From NCBI GenBank assembly GCA_018056045.1, contig JAGPGI010000041.1, forward strand, positions 1 through 12,170: a stretch of DNA of 12,170 bases, written 5' to 3'. A program made the translations under genes and the position numbers. Below are positions 1 through 7,724 of the stretch, one piece after another. This DNA comes from Paracoccus sp. (in: a-proteobacteria). Its GTDB lineage: Bacteria; Pseudomonadota; Alphaproteobacteria; Rhodobacterales; Rhodobacteraceae. Each line of letters begins with the position of its first letter. The first letter of the stretch is position 1. The notes beneath the pieces were generated by a model. The model had not been told where the DNA came from. It worked only from the letters and a program-made list of their open reading frames with translations, and searched no databases.

Positions 1-2898
1 CCCGCCGATGGCTCGGTCATCGAGGCCTTGCGGCCGGCTTCCCTGATCGCGCGCAAGGCCGTATTCTATCCCTTTATCCTGATGGAGCAGCTGGCGGGCA
101 ACGCGCGGCCCGATCCGTGGAGCGGCGGCGCAAGTCAGCCGGTCATGCCCTGGCGCGGGCGCATCACCACCAGCGCCGCCCCCGGTCGTGCCGGCAGTCC
201 TGATGGCACGGCCGCGGCGGCGGCCGAGGTTGCGCGGTTCTTTGGGGCGGCCCAGCCGGGGCACTTCCAGCGCGACGGCAACGAGATCAGCTATAGCGGG
301 CCCGCCGAATGGTCCTATCGCCGCTTCATCTTGCATTATGCGCATCTTTGTGCGGCGGCGGGGGGGATAGACTCGTTCCTGATCGGGTCCGAGATGGTGG
401 GGCTGACCCAGATCCGGGGGGCGGGAAACAGCTTTCCCGCCGTTGCGCAGCTCAGGCGGCTGGCTGCGGATGTGCGCGCCATTCTGGGGGATGACGTCAA
501 GATCGGCTATGCCGCCGATTGGTCGGAATATTTCGGCTATAACCCCGGCAACGGCGATCGGTTCTTTCACCTTGATCCGCTTTGGGCGGATGAGGACATC
601 GACTTCATCGGCATCGACAACTACATGCCGCTGTCGGATTGGCGCGAAGGCGATGACCATCTGGACGCCACCTGGGGTCGTATCGACAACCCCGATTACC
701 TGCGCGCCAACGTTGCCGGGGGCGAGGGGTATGACTGGTATTACGCCCGTGAAGAGGACCGGCTGGAGCAGATCCGCACGCCCATCCATGACGGCGCCCA
801 TGACGAGCATTGGATCTGGCGCTACAAGGACATTCGCAACTGGTGGTCACGTCACCACCATGAGCGGGTGGGCGGCATTCGCCGGGCGCAGGCGACGGAT
901 TGGGTGCCCGGATCAAAGCCGGTCTGGTTCACCGAGATGGGTTGTGCGGCGCTGGACAAGGGCACGAACCAGCCCAACAAGTTCCTTGATGCGATGAGTT
1001 CGGAATCGACGCTGCCCTATTTCTCGGACGGGCGGCGCGACGATGTGATCCAGGCGGCCTATGTCCGGGCGATGACCGAATTCTGGTCCGAGCCGGCAAA
1101 CAACCCAACGCGTCGGGCCTATGGGCGCACGGCTGCGGGGCGCATGATCGACATGTCGCGCGCCCATGTCTGGTGCTGGGACGCGCGGCCTTTTCCGGCC
1201 TTTCCGGCGCGGCTGGACCTGTGGTCGGACGGCCCCGCATGGGAGCGTGGGCATTGGCTGAATGGCCGTGCCGGCGCGGTGCCCTTGTCGGATGTGGTGG
1301 CCGAAATCTGCCGCGAGGCGGGCGTACGGGCCTATGACACCGAGGGCTTGCGTGGCCTGGTGCGGGGCTTTGCGCTGTCAGGCTCGGAAAGCGGTCGCGC
1401 GGCCTTGCAGCCGTTGATGCTGGCGCATGGCTTCGATGCCGTCGAGCGCGACGGCGTTCTGGGCTTTGTCATGCGCGGCGGTCGGGTTGTCGCCGAGCTT
1501 GGCCCCGAGGATATGGCGCTGGCCGAAGAGGTCGAGGGTGTCGAGGTTACGCGCGCGGCGGATGCCGAACTGGCCGGCCGGGTCAGGCTGACCCATGTCG
1601 AGGCCGGCGGCGATTATGCCGCACGCACGGCCGAGACAGTGATGCCCGGCGGCGAGTTCCTGACGGTTTCGGACAGCGAACTGGCGATGGCGCTGACGCG
1701 GGGCGAGGGGCAGGCCATGGCCGAGCGCTGGCTCTCTGAGACCGTGGTGGCGCGGGATACGGTGCGTTTCGCGCTTCCGCCCTCGCTGGGGCATCTGGGG
1801 CCGGGCGATGTCATCCGCATGGCCGAGAACCGCGCCGGAGCCCGGCGTTGGCGGATCGACCGGGTCGAGCGCGCAGGCGCGATCACTGTCGATGCCGTCC
1901 GCGTCGAGCCGGGGGTCTATCGCCCGGCCCGTGCCGTCGAGGGCGAGGCCTCATCGCGCGCGTTCCGGCCGCCGATCCCGGTCTGGCCGGTCTTTCTGGA
2001 CCTGCCGTTGCTGCGCGGGGACGAGGCGCCGCATGCGCCGCATCTTGCGGTCACGGCGACGCCCTGGCCGGGGGCGGCGGCGGTCTGGGTCTCGGCCCAG
2101 CAGGTCGGGGGCTATGGGCTGAACTCGACGATTGCGCAGCCATCGGTCATGGGGCAGACGCTGACGCCCTTGACGCGGGCGCGGCCCGGGGTCTGGGATC
2201 GCGGGCCGGCGCTGCGTGTCCGTGTCAAGGGCGGCACGCTGGAAGGCGCAACTCCCGAGGCGCTGATGGCCGGCGCGAATCTGCTGGCCGTGGGTGACGG
2301 CTCTGCCGAGGGCTGGGAGTTGCTGCAATTTGCCGAGGCGCGGCTGATCTCGCCCGGATTGTGGGAACTGTCGATGCGGTTGCGCGGGCAGGCGGGCACG
2401 GATGCCCTGATGCCGGATGTCTGGCCGGTGGGCAGCACCGTCGTGCTGCTTGACGGCGCGGCCGAGCAGGTCGAGCTGGCGCCGACGGCGCGCAACCAGT
2501 TGCGCTATTGGCGGGTGGGTCCGGCGACACGGGCGCCGGACGATGCCAGTTATCGCCCGATCGCGGCGGCGTTCCGGGGCGTCGGGCTGCGGCCCCTGTC
2601 GCCCTGTCACCTCACGCTGAAAGGCCGTGCCATCAGCTGGAACCGCCGGACGCGGATTCAGGGCGATGGTTGGGACGGACCAGACGTGCCGCTGGGCGAG
2701 GCGCAGGAGCTTTACCTGATCCGTCTGGTGCGTGACGGCAATGTGCTGGCGCAGGCGCAGGTCTCGGCGCCGCATTGGACCGTGCCGCAAGATATCTGGT
2801 CTTCCGCCGTGGCGGGGGGCGCATTTGCCGTCGAGGTGGCCCAGCTTTCCGACACTTTCGGACCGGGACCCTATGCAAGGAGGATGATTGATGCCTGA
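1..2898 (+). CDS. GTA baseplate / host-specificity protein (TIM-barrel-like), 5' end outside window
   Basis: This is the C-terminal 965 residues of a very large tail-tip protein of a Rhodobacter-type gene transfer agent (orfg15 / Rcc01698 family; full-length members are about 1,300 residues). The reading frame is open from base 1, so the TTG at 28 is not a real start. The first ~390 residues match the GTA TIM-barrel-like domain. Two glutamates sit in GSEMVGL (Glu codon at 391) and FTEMGCAAL (Glu codon at 934), where retaining glycosidases of the TIM-barrel type carry catalytic acids; GIDNYMPLSDW (from 610) lies between them. The barrel appears to end near HVWCWDARPFPAFP (1166-1207). A phage-tail-like region (LSDVVAEICREAG onward) and a long beta-rich C-terminal part follow. 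In RcGTA the homologue is a baseplate component that contacts the recipient envelope. Hydrolase activity is inferred, not shown. The next gene starts before this one stops, so they are probably co-transcribed. Confidence 0.93.
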   Translation, partial: PADGSVIEALRPASLIARKAVFYPFILMEQLAGNARPDPWSGGASQPVMPWRGRITTSAAPGRAGSPDGTAAAAAEVARFFGAAQPGHFQRDGNEISYSGPAEWSYRRFILHYAHLCAAAGGIDSFLIGSEMVGLTQIRGAGNSFPAVAQLRRLAADVRAILGDDVKIGYAADWSEYFGYNPGNGDRFFHLDPLWADEDIDFIGIDNYMPLSDWREGDDHLDATWGRIDNPDYLRANVAGGEGYDWYYAREEDRLEQIRTPIHDGAHDEHWIWRYKDIRNWWSRHHHERVGGIRRAQATDWVPGSKPVWFTEMGCAALDKGTNQPNKFLDAMSSESTLPYFSDGRRDDVIQAAYVRAMTEFWSEPANNPTRRAYGRTAAGRMIDMSRAHVWCWDARPFPAFPARLDLWSDGPAWERGHWLNGRAGAVPLSDVVAEICREAGVRAYDTEGLRGLVRGFALSGSESGRAALQPLMLAHGFDAVERDGVLGFVMRGGRVVAELGPEDMALAEEVEGVEVTRAADAELAGRVRLTHVEAGGDYAARTAETVMPGGEFLTVSDSELAMALTRGEGQAMAERWLSETVVARDTVRFALPPSLGHLGPGDVIRMAENRAGARRWRIDRVERAGAITVDAVRVEPGVYRPARAVEGEASSRAFRPPIPVWPVFLDLPLLRGDEAPHAPHLAVTATPWPGAAAVWVSAQQVGGYGLNSTIAQPSVMGQTLTPLTRARPGVWDRGPALRVRVKGGTLEGATPEALMAGANLLAVGDGSAEGWELLQFAEARLISPGLWELSMRLRGQAGTDALMPDVWPVGSTVVLLDGAAEQVELAPTARNQLRYWRVGPATRAPDDASYRPIAAAFRGVGLRPLSPCHLTLKGRAISWNRRTRIQGDGWDGPDVPLGEAQELYLIRLVRDGNVLAQAQVSAPHWTVPQDIWSSAVAGGAFAVEVAQLSDTFGPGPYARRMIDA
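2877..2883 (+). promoter_or_regulatory. Strong Shine-Dalgarno site for the DUF2793 gene
   Basis: AAGGAGG lies 7 bases before the ATG at 2891 and inside the last codons of the upstream GTA gene. It selects ATG 2891 over the in-frame TTG at 2888. Confidence 0.8.
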
Positions 2899-3604
2899 GA
2901 ACACCACCGTGAATTGCGGCCTGCCGCTTTTGATGCCGGCGCAGGCGCAGAAACATGTGACCGTCAATGACGCGCTGGTGCGGCTGGATGGGCAGGTGGA
3001 TCTGGTGCTGCAAAGTCTGGACCGCATCACCCCGCCAGAAGCCGTGGTCGACGGGCTGTGCTGGGGTGTGCCGACAGGCGCTGTGAATGGCTGGGAGGGG
3101 CAGGGTGGCAAGATCGCCATTGCTGCGAATGGCGGCTGGATCTTTGTCACACCCGGCTTTGGCCGGCGCGCCATGATTGCCGATCAGGGCGTGACCGCAA
3201 TCCATGACGGTTCCGTCTGGGTCGGGGGCGCGGTCACGCTGGGCGCGCATGGTTCGGGCATGATCGCGGGGCAGTTGTCCGAGGACTTGACGCTGGGCAC
3301 TGGGGCAGGCTTCCAGACGCTGATGGCAATTCCCTCGGGCGCGATGGTGATCGGAGCGACGGCGCGCGTGCTGGAGGCGATCACCGGCAGCGCGACCACC
3401 TGGATGCTTGGCAATCCCGGCGCGACCAACCGCTTTGGCGAGAACCTGGGCAAGGGGGTGGGGTCATGGTCGCGCGGCATCCTTTCGGCGCCGATGACCT
3501 ATTGGAATCCGTCTCCTCTGGTGGTGACGGCGGCCGGCGGTCAGTTCACCGGCGGCAAGGTGCGCGTGGTCGTGCATTGGTGGGAGCTGCGTATCCCGAA
3601 CTGA
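2891..3604 (+). CDS. DUF2793 protein, GTA/phage-associated
   Basis: A 237-residue protein. The N-terminal half is the DUF2793 pattern seen in phage and GTA loci: LPLLMPAQAQKHVTVNDAL near the start, a short linker, then Trp/Gly-rich strands (GWEGQGGKIAIAANGGWIF) ending about residue 115. From about residue 125 to the end there is a second Gly/Thr-rich beta region with PGATNRFGENLG and a closing VVVHWWELRIPN, which resembles the C-terminal modules of fibre-like proteins. No signal peptide or membrane helix is visible. The ATG overlaps the upstream stop by 8 bases and has a near-perfect ribosome binding site, so it is made from the GTA transcript. I infer a virion surface, fibre or spike role from location and domain type; the biochemical function of DUF2793 is unknown to me. 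Confidence 0.85.
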   Translation: MPENTTVNCGLPLLMPAQAQKHVTVNDALVRLDGQVDLVLQSLDRITPPEAVVDGLCWGVPTGAVNGWEGQGGKIAIAANGGWIFVTPGFGRRAMIADQGVTAIHDGSVWVGGAVTLGAHGSGMIAGQLSEDLTLGTGAGFQTLMAIPSGAMVIGATARVLEAITGSATTWMLGNPGATNRFGENLGKGVGSWSRGILSAPMTYWNPSPLVVTAAGGQFTGGKVRVVVHWWELRIPN

Positions 3605-3623
3605 CCGTCCCGGCACAGCGGCC

Positions 3624-3652
3624 TTTCCGCGCCCGTCCGTTTCCGCTAGAAT
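3624..3652 (+). promoter_or_regulatory. Possible cysE promoter
   Basis: TAGAAT (3647-3652) matches the -10 consensus at five of six positions. The -35 position 17 bases upstream (TTTCCG, 3624-3629) is poor. Transcription would start near 3659, about 22 bases before the cysE ATG. The call rests almost entirely on the -10 element. Confidence 0.35.
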
Positions 3653-3673
3653 TTGGCTGAGAAATGGACGGGC
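3631..3673 (+). repeat. 13-pair inverted repeat in the cysE leader
   Basis: GCCCGTCCGTTTC (3631-3643) pairs with GAAATGGACGGGC (3661-3673) along all 13 positions if one G-U pair (3639/3665) is allowed, leaving a 17-base loop (3644-3660). The right arm covers the purine-rich stretch just before the cysE start. The loop contains the TAGAAT -10 candidate. No T-run follows, so it is not a standard terminator. Confidence 0.7.
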
Positions 3674-3680
3674 AGCCGTG

Positions 3681-4520
3681 ATGACTTTGCAAAACGACAA
3701 GATCGAGCCGCTTTTCGACGGGCGCAATGCAACGCGCGAATCGCTTTGGGGGCGTATCCAATGCGAAGCACGGGTCGCCATCCGTGACGAGCCGCTGCTG
3801 GGCGCCCTGATCCATGCGGGCCTGCTGCATCACGCGACATTCGAGGCGGCGCTGGCCTATCGCTTTTCACTGAAACTGTCGTCGCGCGAGATGAGCGAGC
3901 AGATCCTGCGCGAAATCGCCGACGACGCATTCGCACGCTCGCCCGATCTGGCCCGGGCAGCCAGAGAGGATCTGCTGGCGGTTTACGAGCGCGACCCGGC
4001 CACGCATCGACTGATGCAGCCTATCCTGTTTTTCAAGGGTTATCAGGCGCTTCAGGCCTATCGCATCGGGCATTGGCTGTGGCAGCAGGGCCGATTTGAT
4101 CTGGCCTATTTCGTGCAGATGCGCTGCTCGGAGGTGTTCGGCGTCGATATTCACCCGGCCGCCCGGATCGGCACGGGGGTGATGATCGACCATGCCCATT
4201 CCATCGTCATCGGCGAGACGGCGGTCGTGGGCAATGACGTTTCGATGTTGCATTCGGTGACGCTGGGCGGGACCGGCAAGGAAGATGGCGACCGTCATCC
4301 CAAGATCGGCAATGGCGTGATGATCGGCGCCGGCGCCAAGGTGCTGGGCAATATCAGCGTCGGCCATCATTCGCGCATCGCCGCCGGTTCGGTCGTGCTG
4401 AGCGAGGTTCCGCCCTGCAAGACCGTGGCGGGCGTGCCGGCGCGGATCGTGGGTGATGCGGGCTGCTCTGACCCATCAAGCATGATGAACCAGTTGCTGG
4501 GCCACGAGGACCTGTTCTGA
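3681..4520 (+). CDS. cysE: Serine O-acetyltransferase
   Basis: CysE transfers acetyl from acetyl-CoA to L-serine, giving O-acetylserine for cysteine synthesis in the cytoplasm. The protein has 279 residues, normal for the family. Residues ~1-140 are the helical N-terminal SATase domain. From DIHPAARIG onward comes the left-handed beta-helix of hexapeptide repeats (IGTGVM, IGETAV, IGAGAK). The catalytic Asp-His pair is D170-H171 in MIDHAHS, and the second conserved histidine is H206 in DRHPKI. SVTLGGTGK and AGVPARIVG are also family signatures. ATG 3681 is preferred over the adjacent GTG 3678. The gene follows the GTA cluster at 76 bases; from memory, a serine acetyltransferase next to the GTA cluster is seen in other Rhodobacterales. 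The C-terminus ends in Phe rather than the Ile that enterobacterial and plant enzymes use to dock onto cysteine synthase. Confidence 0.95.
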   Translation: MTLQNDKIEPLFDGRNATRESLWGRIQCEARVAIRDEPLLGALIHAGLLHHATFEAALAYRFSLKLSSREMSEQILREIADDAFARSPDLARAAREDLLAVYERDPATHRLMQPILFFKGYQALQAYRIGHWLWQQGRFDLAYFVQMRCSEVFGVDIHPAARIGTGVMIDHAHSIVIGETAVVGNDVSMLHSVTLGGTGKEDGDRHPKIGNGVMIGAGAKVLGNISVGHHSRIAAGSVVLSEVPPCKTVAGVPARIVGDAGCSDPSSMMNQLLGHEDLF

Positions 4521-4536
4521 GGTCTGGCCGCTTGGG

Positions 4537-5607
4537 TCAGGTCCAGTCGGCGTTGCCGCTGCCGGTCAGTTCGGTCAGCGTCATGCCTTCGCGCGAAAGG
4601 CGGTCGTCGATAGCGCGCGCGATCTCGGAGGCGACGGACAGTCCCTGATAGATCATCGCCGAATAGATCTGGATCGCGGATGCCCCGGCGCGCAGCTTAT
4701 GCCATGCCTCTTCGGGCGACGAGATGCCGCCGACGCCGATCAGCGGGACCTGGCCAGCCGTCTCGCGGTAGAGGCGGGCCAGAATGCGTGTCGAGCGTTC
4801 GAAAAGCGGTGCGCCGGACAGGCCGCCTGTCTCGTTCGCATGGGCCGAGCTGATGCCCTCGCGCGACAGCGTGGTGTTGGTTGCGATGATCGCGTCAACC
4901 GGGGCGGCAAGGGCGACTGCGGCGATGTCGGCCAGCGCGGCATCGTCGAGATCCGGCGCGATCTTGATGAAGACCGGCGGCCGCGTGGCCAGCGCGTCGC
5001 GTGCCTCGATGACGCTTTTGAGCAGCGCGCCAAGGGCTTCGGGTCCTTGCAGGTCGCGCAGCTTTTCCGTGTTCGGAGACGAGACGTTGACGGTCAGGAA
5101 GTCTGCAGTATGCCCGGCAACGCGCACGACCTGCGCGAAATCGGCACTGCGGTCGGTGCTGTCCTTGTTCGCGCCGATGTTCAAACCGACCGGAATGCCC
5201 TGTGGATAGGGGCCGGGGCGTGCGGCAAGGCGCGCGGCGATCACCTCGGCGCCTTCGTTGTTGAAGCCGAAACGGTTGATGATCGCGCGGTCTTCGCTCA
5301 GGCGGAACAGGCGCGGTTTCGGATTGCCGGGCTGCGGGCGCGGGGTCGCGGCGCCCACCTCGATAAAGCCGAAGCCCGCACGCATCAGCGCCGGCAGGGC
5401 GCGGGCGTTCTTGTCGAAACCGGCGGCGAGGCCGACGGGATTGGGCAGGTCCAGCCCTGCGACGCGTGTTCGCAACCGCGCCGAGGTAACCGGCTTGCCC
5501 GTCAGCGGCACGAGCCCGCGCGAAAGGGCGATCAGCGACATATCATGCGCCCGCTCGGGATCAAGGCGATGCAGCGCGAAAAGCCCGAGGCGTTCGATCG
5601 GGGTCAT
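4537..5607 (-). CDS. pyrD: Dihydroorotate dehydrogenase (quinone), class 2
   Basis: PyrD oxidises dihydroorotate to orotate with FMN and passes electrons to the quinone pool: step four of pyrimidine synthesis, at the inner face of the cytoplasmic membrane. The 356-residue protein starts [22 protein letters not shown], the short membrane-associating helix typical of class 2. FMN and substrate motifs follow: [13 protein letters not shown] (~56-68), NRFGFNNEG (111-119), NVSSPNT (174-180) with the catalytic Ser at 177, [21 protein letters not shown] and [12 protein letters not shown]. The frame is open further upstream, but the extra residues are Pro/Arg-rich, unlike the family, and overlap the DUF952 gene, so ATG at 5607 is chosen. 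Its first bases form ATGA with the DUF952 stop, implying translational coupling. The stop lies 16 bases from the convergent cysE stop, with no obvious terminator between them. Confidence 0.96.
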   Translation of the reverse strand: MTPIERLGLFALHRLDPERAHDMSLIALSRGLVPLTGKPVTSARLRTRVAGLDLPNPVGLAAGFDKNARALPALMRAGFGFIEVGAATPRPQPGNPKPRLFRLSEDRAIINRFGFNNEGAEVIAARLAARPGPYPQGIPVGLNIGANKDSTDRSADFAQVVRVAGHTADFLTVNVSSPNTEKLRDLQGPEALGALLKSVIEARDALATRPPVFIKIAPDLDDAALADIAAVALAAPVDAIIATNTTLSREGISSAHANETGGLSGAPLFERSTRILARLYRETAGQVPLIGVGGISSPEEAWHKLRAGASAIQIYSAMIYQGLSVASEIARAIDDRLSREGMTLTELTGSGNADWT

Positions 5608-5936
5608 GCCAGATCTCCGGTGATGTGTCCGTCGGGGCCAAGGGGCAGGGGGCGGCTCCAGAGGATGTCGTCTGTGCGCAGCTCGCGGTAAAGATGCGGG
5701 AAAAGCTGCCCGCCGCGCGACGGCTCCCATCTGAGATCCGGCAGTTGCGCGCTGTCCAGCGCCAGCAGGTGCAGCCCGGCTTCGCCGGCGAAATGGCGTG
5801 ACAGCGTTTCGGCCACCTGCGCGCCGGTGGAAAGGTGGATATAGCCATCGGCAAGGTCGATGGGGGCACCCAGACTGTGGCCCTGTCGGGTGAAAGCCAG
5901 ATACTCGTCGGCGCGGAAAATCTTGTAGATCAGCAT
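5604..5936 (-). CDS. DUF952 family protein
   Basis: A 110-residue cytoplasmic protein of the DUF952 family, with no signal peptide or membrane segment. Family hallmarks in order are [12 protein letters not shown] at the N-terminus, [15 protein letters not shown] (~24-38) with the conserved Asp and His, [13 protein letters not shown], and [19 protein letters not shown]952 proteins are small alpha/beta proteins related in fold to ADP-ribosyltransferase-like domains; I know of no established reaction. ATG 5936 is chosen because it puts the conserved MLIYKIF at the start; an in-frame ATG at 5951 would add five residues. Neither has a strong ribosome binding site. The gene is translationally coupled to pyrD by ATGA and is probably first in a two-gene operon. 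Confidence 0.88.
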   Translation of the reverse strand: MLIYKIFRADEYLAFTRQGHSLGAPIDLADGYIHLSTGAQVAETLSRHFAGEAGLHLLALDSAQLPDLRWEPSRGGQLFPHLYRELRTDDILWSRPLPLGPDGHITGDLA

Positions 5937-6001
5937 GCCGGGTCCATGCAACGCGCCGCCCCCTGCGTCAAGCGGTCATCACGGGCACACGGCTTCGTCG
6001 A

Positions 6002-6030
6002 TTGACGGGGGCGCGTGCTTCGCCCAATCT
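6002..6030 (+). promoter_or_regulatory. Weak promoter candidate for the 5'-nucleotidase gene
   Basis: TTGACG (6002-6007) is a good -35 hexamer, but the -10 position 17 bases downstream (CAATCT, 6025-6030) is poor. It lies in the 130-base gap between the divergent DUF952 and nucleotidase genes, where a promoter is expected. Confidence 0.25.
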
Positions 6031-6066
6031 GCCTTGGCTTTTGATCCGCGACCAAGGGGAATTTCG

Positions 6067-7668
6067 ATGAAACGCTGGCTCATGATTTCGGCGGCGGCAG
6101 TTGCGCTGTCTTCGGGCGCCGCGCAAGCCGACTATACGCTGCATGTTCTGCATATCAACGACTTCCACAGCAGAGTTGAGCCGATCAACAAATATGACAG
6201 CACCTGCGACGCCGAGACCGAGGCCAAGAACGAATGTTTCGGCGGCGTGGCGCGGGTTGCCAGCAAGATCAACGAGTTGCGCAACCAGCTCAAGGCCGAT
6301 GGTCAGAACGTCGTCGTGCTGGATGCGGGCGACCAGTATCAGGGCAGCCTTTTCTACACGACCTACAAGGGCAAGGACACGGTCGAGTTCATGAACGTGA
6401 TCGGCTTTGACGCCATGGCGGTCGGCAATCACGAATTCGACGATGGTCCGGGTGGTTTGCAGATTCTGGCCGAGGGGGTGAAATTCCCGGTCGTCTCGGG
6501 CAATCTGGACCTGTCGCAATCGCCCGAACTCAAGGACAAGGTCGGCGATGTGCTGACGCTTGAGGTCGGCGGTGAAAAGGTCGGTATCGTCTCGGCCTTG
6601 GCGATGGATACGCCCGAGACGGCGGCGCCCGGCGACAAGGTCATCTTCATGGACGACATGGAGAGCCTCAAGGCCGACGTGCAGGAACTGACCGACGCCG
6701 GCGTCACCAAGATCCTTGCCCTGACCCATGAGGGTTACAAGCGCGATCAGGAGATTGCCGCCGAGGTTGCCGGGGTCGATGCGGTCGTCGGCGGGCACAG
6801 CCATACGCTTCTGGGCGATATGGAGGATGCCGAGGGTCCCTATCCGACCATGGTCAAGGCCGCCGACGGGACTGAGGTGCCGGTCGTGACCGCGCGCGCC
6901 TATGGCAAGTATCTGGGCCATCTGACGCTGACCTGGGACGACAGCGGCAAGCTGATCAAGGCCGAAGGCCAGCCCATCCTGCTGGATGCCTCGGTCAAGC
7001 CGGACGAGAAGATCGCCGCGCGGGTCAAGGAAATGGCCGCCCCCATCGAGGAACTCAAGCAAAGGCGCGTGGCCGATATCAGTGCACCCATCGATGGCGA
7101 GCGCGGCACCTGCCGGGCGCGGGAATGCGAGATGGGCAATGTGGTCGCCGAGGCGATGCTGGACCGGGTCAAGGATCAGGGCATCACCATCGCCATCCAG
7201 AATGGCGGCGGGTTGCGGGCCTCGATCGCGGCGGGGCCGGTGACCATGGGTGACGTGCTGACGGTGCTGCCATTCCAGAACACGCTGTCCACATTCGAGT
7301 TGCGTGGCGAGGATGTGGTCGCGGCGCTTGAAAATGGCGCCAGCCAGATCGAAGAGGGCGCAGGTCGCTTTGCGCAGGTCGCGGGAATGAAATACACGCT
7401 GGATCCCGCCGCGCCCGTCGGAAGCCGGATCAGCGAGGTTCTGGTGCGCAGCGGCGCAGAATGGGTGCCTATCAACCCGAACGCGGTCTATGGCGTGGTG
7501 TCGCAGAACTATATGCGCTCGGGTGGCGACGGCTATAAGGTCCTCGCCGAGAAGGGCATGAACGCATATGATTTCGGCCCGGATCTGGCCGATGTTCTGG
7601 CGGAATACCTGGCCAAGCAGGGGCCGGATTTCGCACCGAAACTGGATGGGCGCATTACCGTCAAATAA
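6067..7668 (+). CDS. Periplasmic bifunctional metallophosphatase / 5'-nucleotidase
   Basis: A 533-residue secreted enzyme of the UshA-type family that should hydrolyse nucleotide phosphates in the periplasm for phosphate and nucleoside recovery. A signal peptide is clear: MKRW, a hydrophobic core, and AQA before Asp22. The N-terminal metallophosphatase domain has the two-metal ligands: D32 and H34 (HINDFHSR), D89 (DAGDQYQG), N121-H122 (GNHEFDDG), H221 (ALTHEGY), and H244 and H246 (GGHSHT). The C-terminal nucleotidase domain has NGGGLRASI (379-387) and YMRSGGDGY (482-490) for nucleotide binding. The only cysteines in the mature protein are C47, C57, C349 and C354. ATG 6067 is chosen because AAGGGGA (6054-6060) lies 6 bases before it and it begins the signal peptide. 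It is probably a single-gene unit ending at a terminator. The exact substrate (UshA-like, cyclic nucleotide or UDP-sugar) cannot be decided. Confidence 0.93.
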   Translation: MKRWLMISAAAVALSSGAAQADYTLHVLHINDFHSRVEPINKYDSTCDAETEAKNECFGGVARVASKINELRNQLKADGQNVVVLDAGDQYQGSLFYTTYKGKDTVEFMNVIGFDAMAVGNHEFDDGPGGLQILAEGVKFPVVSGNLDLSQSPELKDKVGDVLTLEVGGEKVGIVSALAMDTPETAAPGDKVIFMDDMESLKADVQELTDAGVTKILALTHEGYKRDQEIAAEVAGVDAVVGGHSHTLLGDMEDAEGPYPTMVKAADGTEVPVVTARAYGKYLGHLTLTWDDSGKLIKAEGQPILLDASVKPDEKIAARVKEMAAPIEELKQRRVADISAPIDGERGTCRARECEMGNVVAEAMLDRVKDQGITIAIQNGGGLRASIAAGPVTMGDVLTVLPFQNTLSTFELRGEDVVAALENGASQIEEGAGRFAQVAGMKYTLDPAAPVGSRISEVLVRSGAEWVPINPNAVYGVVSQNYMRSGGDGYKVLAEKGMNAYDFGPDLADVLAEYLAKQGPDFAPKLDGRITVK

Positions 7669-7692
7669 ATCTGTTGTCGCAAGACGTTGGAT

Positions 7693-7718
7693 GGCCGGGC
7701 TTTATGCCCGGCCTTTTT
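7693..7718 (+). terminator. Intrinsic terminator after the 5'-nucleotidase gene
   Basis: GGCCGGGC (7693-7700) and GCCCGGCC (7706-7713) form a perfect 8-pair stem with loop TTTAT, followed directly by five T's (7714-7718). It starts 25 bases after the stop codon. The opposite strand lacks a T-run, so it works mainly in the plus direction. Confidence 0.88.
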
Positions 7719-7724
7719 GCGTTT

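Noticed and set aside
28..30. TTG at 28 as start of the GTA protein
   Set aside because: The frame is open to base 1 with protein-like sequence, and the family is several hundred residues longer; the gene simply enters from the left.
1951..3174. 407-codon open frame on the minus strand
   Set aside because: It lies antisense to two genes with clear family motifs, crosses their junction, is Arg/Pro-rich, and has no recognisable domain; a GC-rich shadow frame.
4521..4536. Terminator between convergent cysE and pyrD
   Set aside because: Only 16 bases, no stem with a T-run on either strand.
4699..5691. 330-codon open frame on the plus strand opposite pyrD
   Set aside because: pyrD on the other strand has every class 2 motif; this frame is composition-driven with no domain.
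5608..5730. N-terminal extension of pyrD
   Set aside because: The extra residues are Pro/Arg-rich, unlike PyrD, and overlap the DUF952 gene; ATG 5607 gives the standard N-terminus.
5966..5971. TTGACG on the minus strand as -35 of the DUF952-pyrD operon
   Set aside because: The base sequence 17-18 positions downstream has no -10 resemblance; position is right but evidence is too thin.
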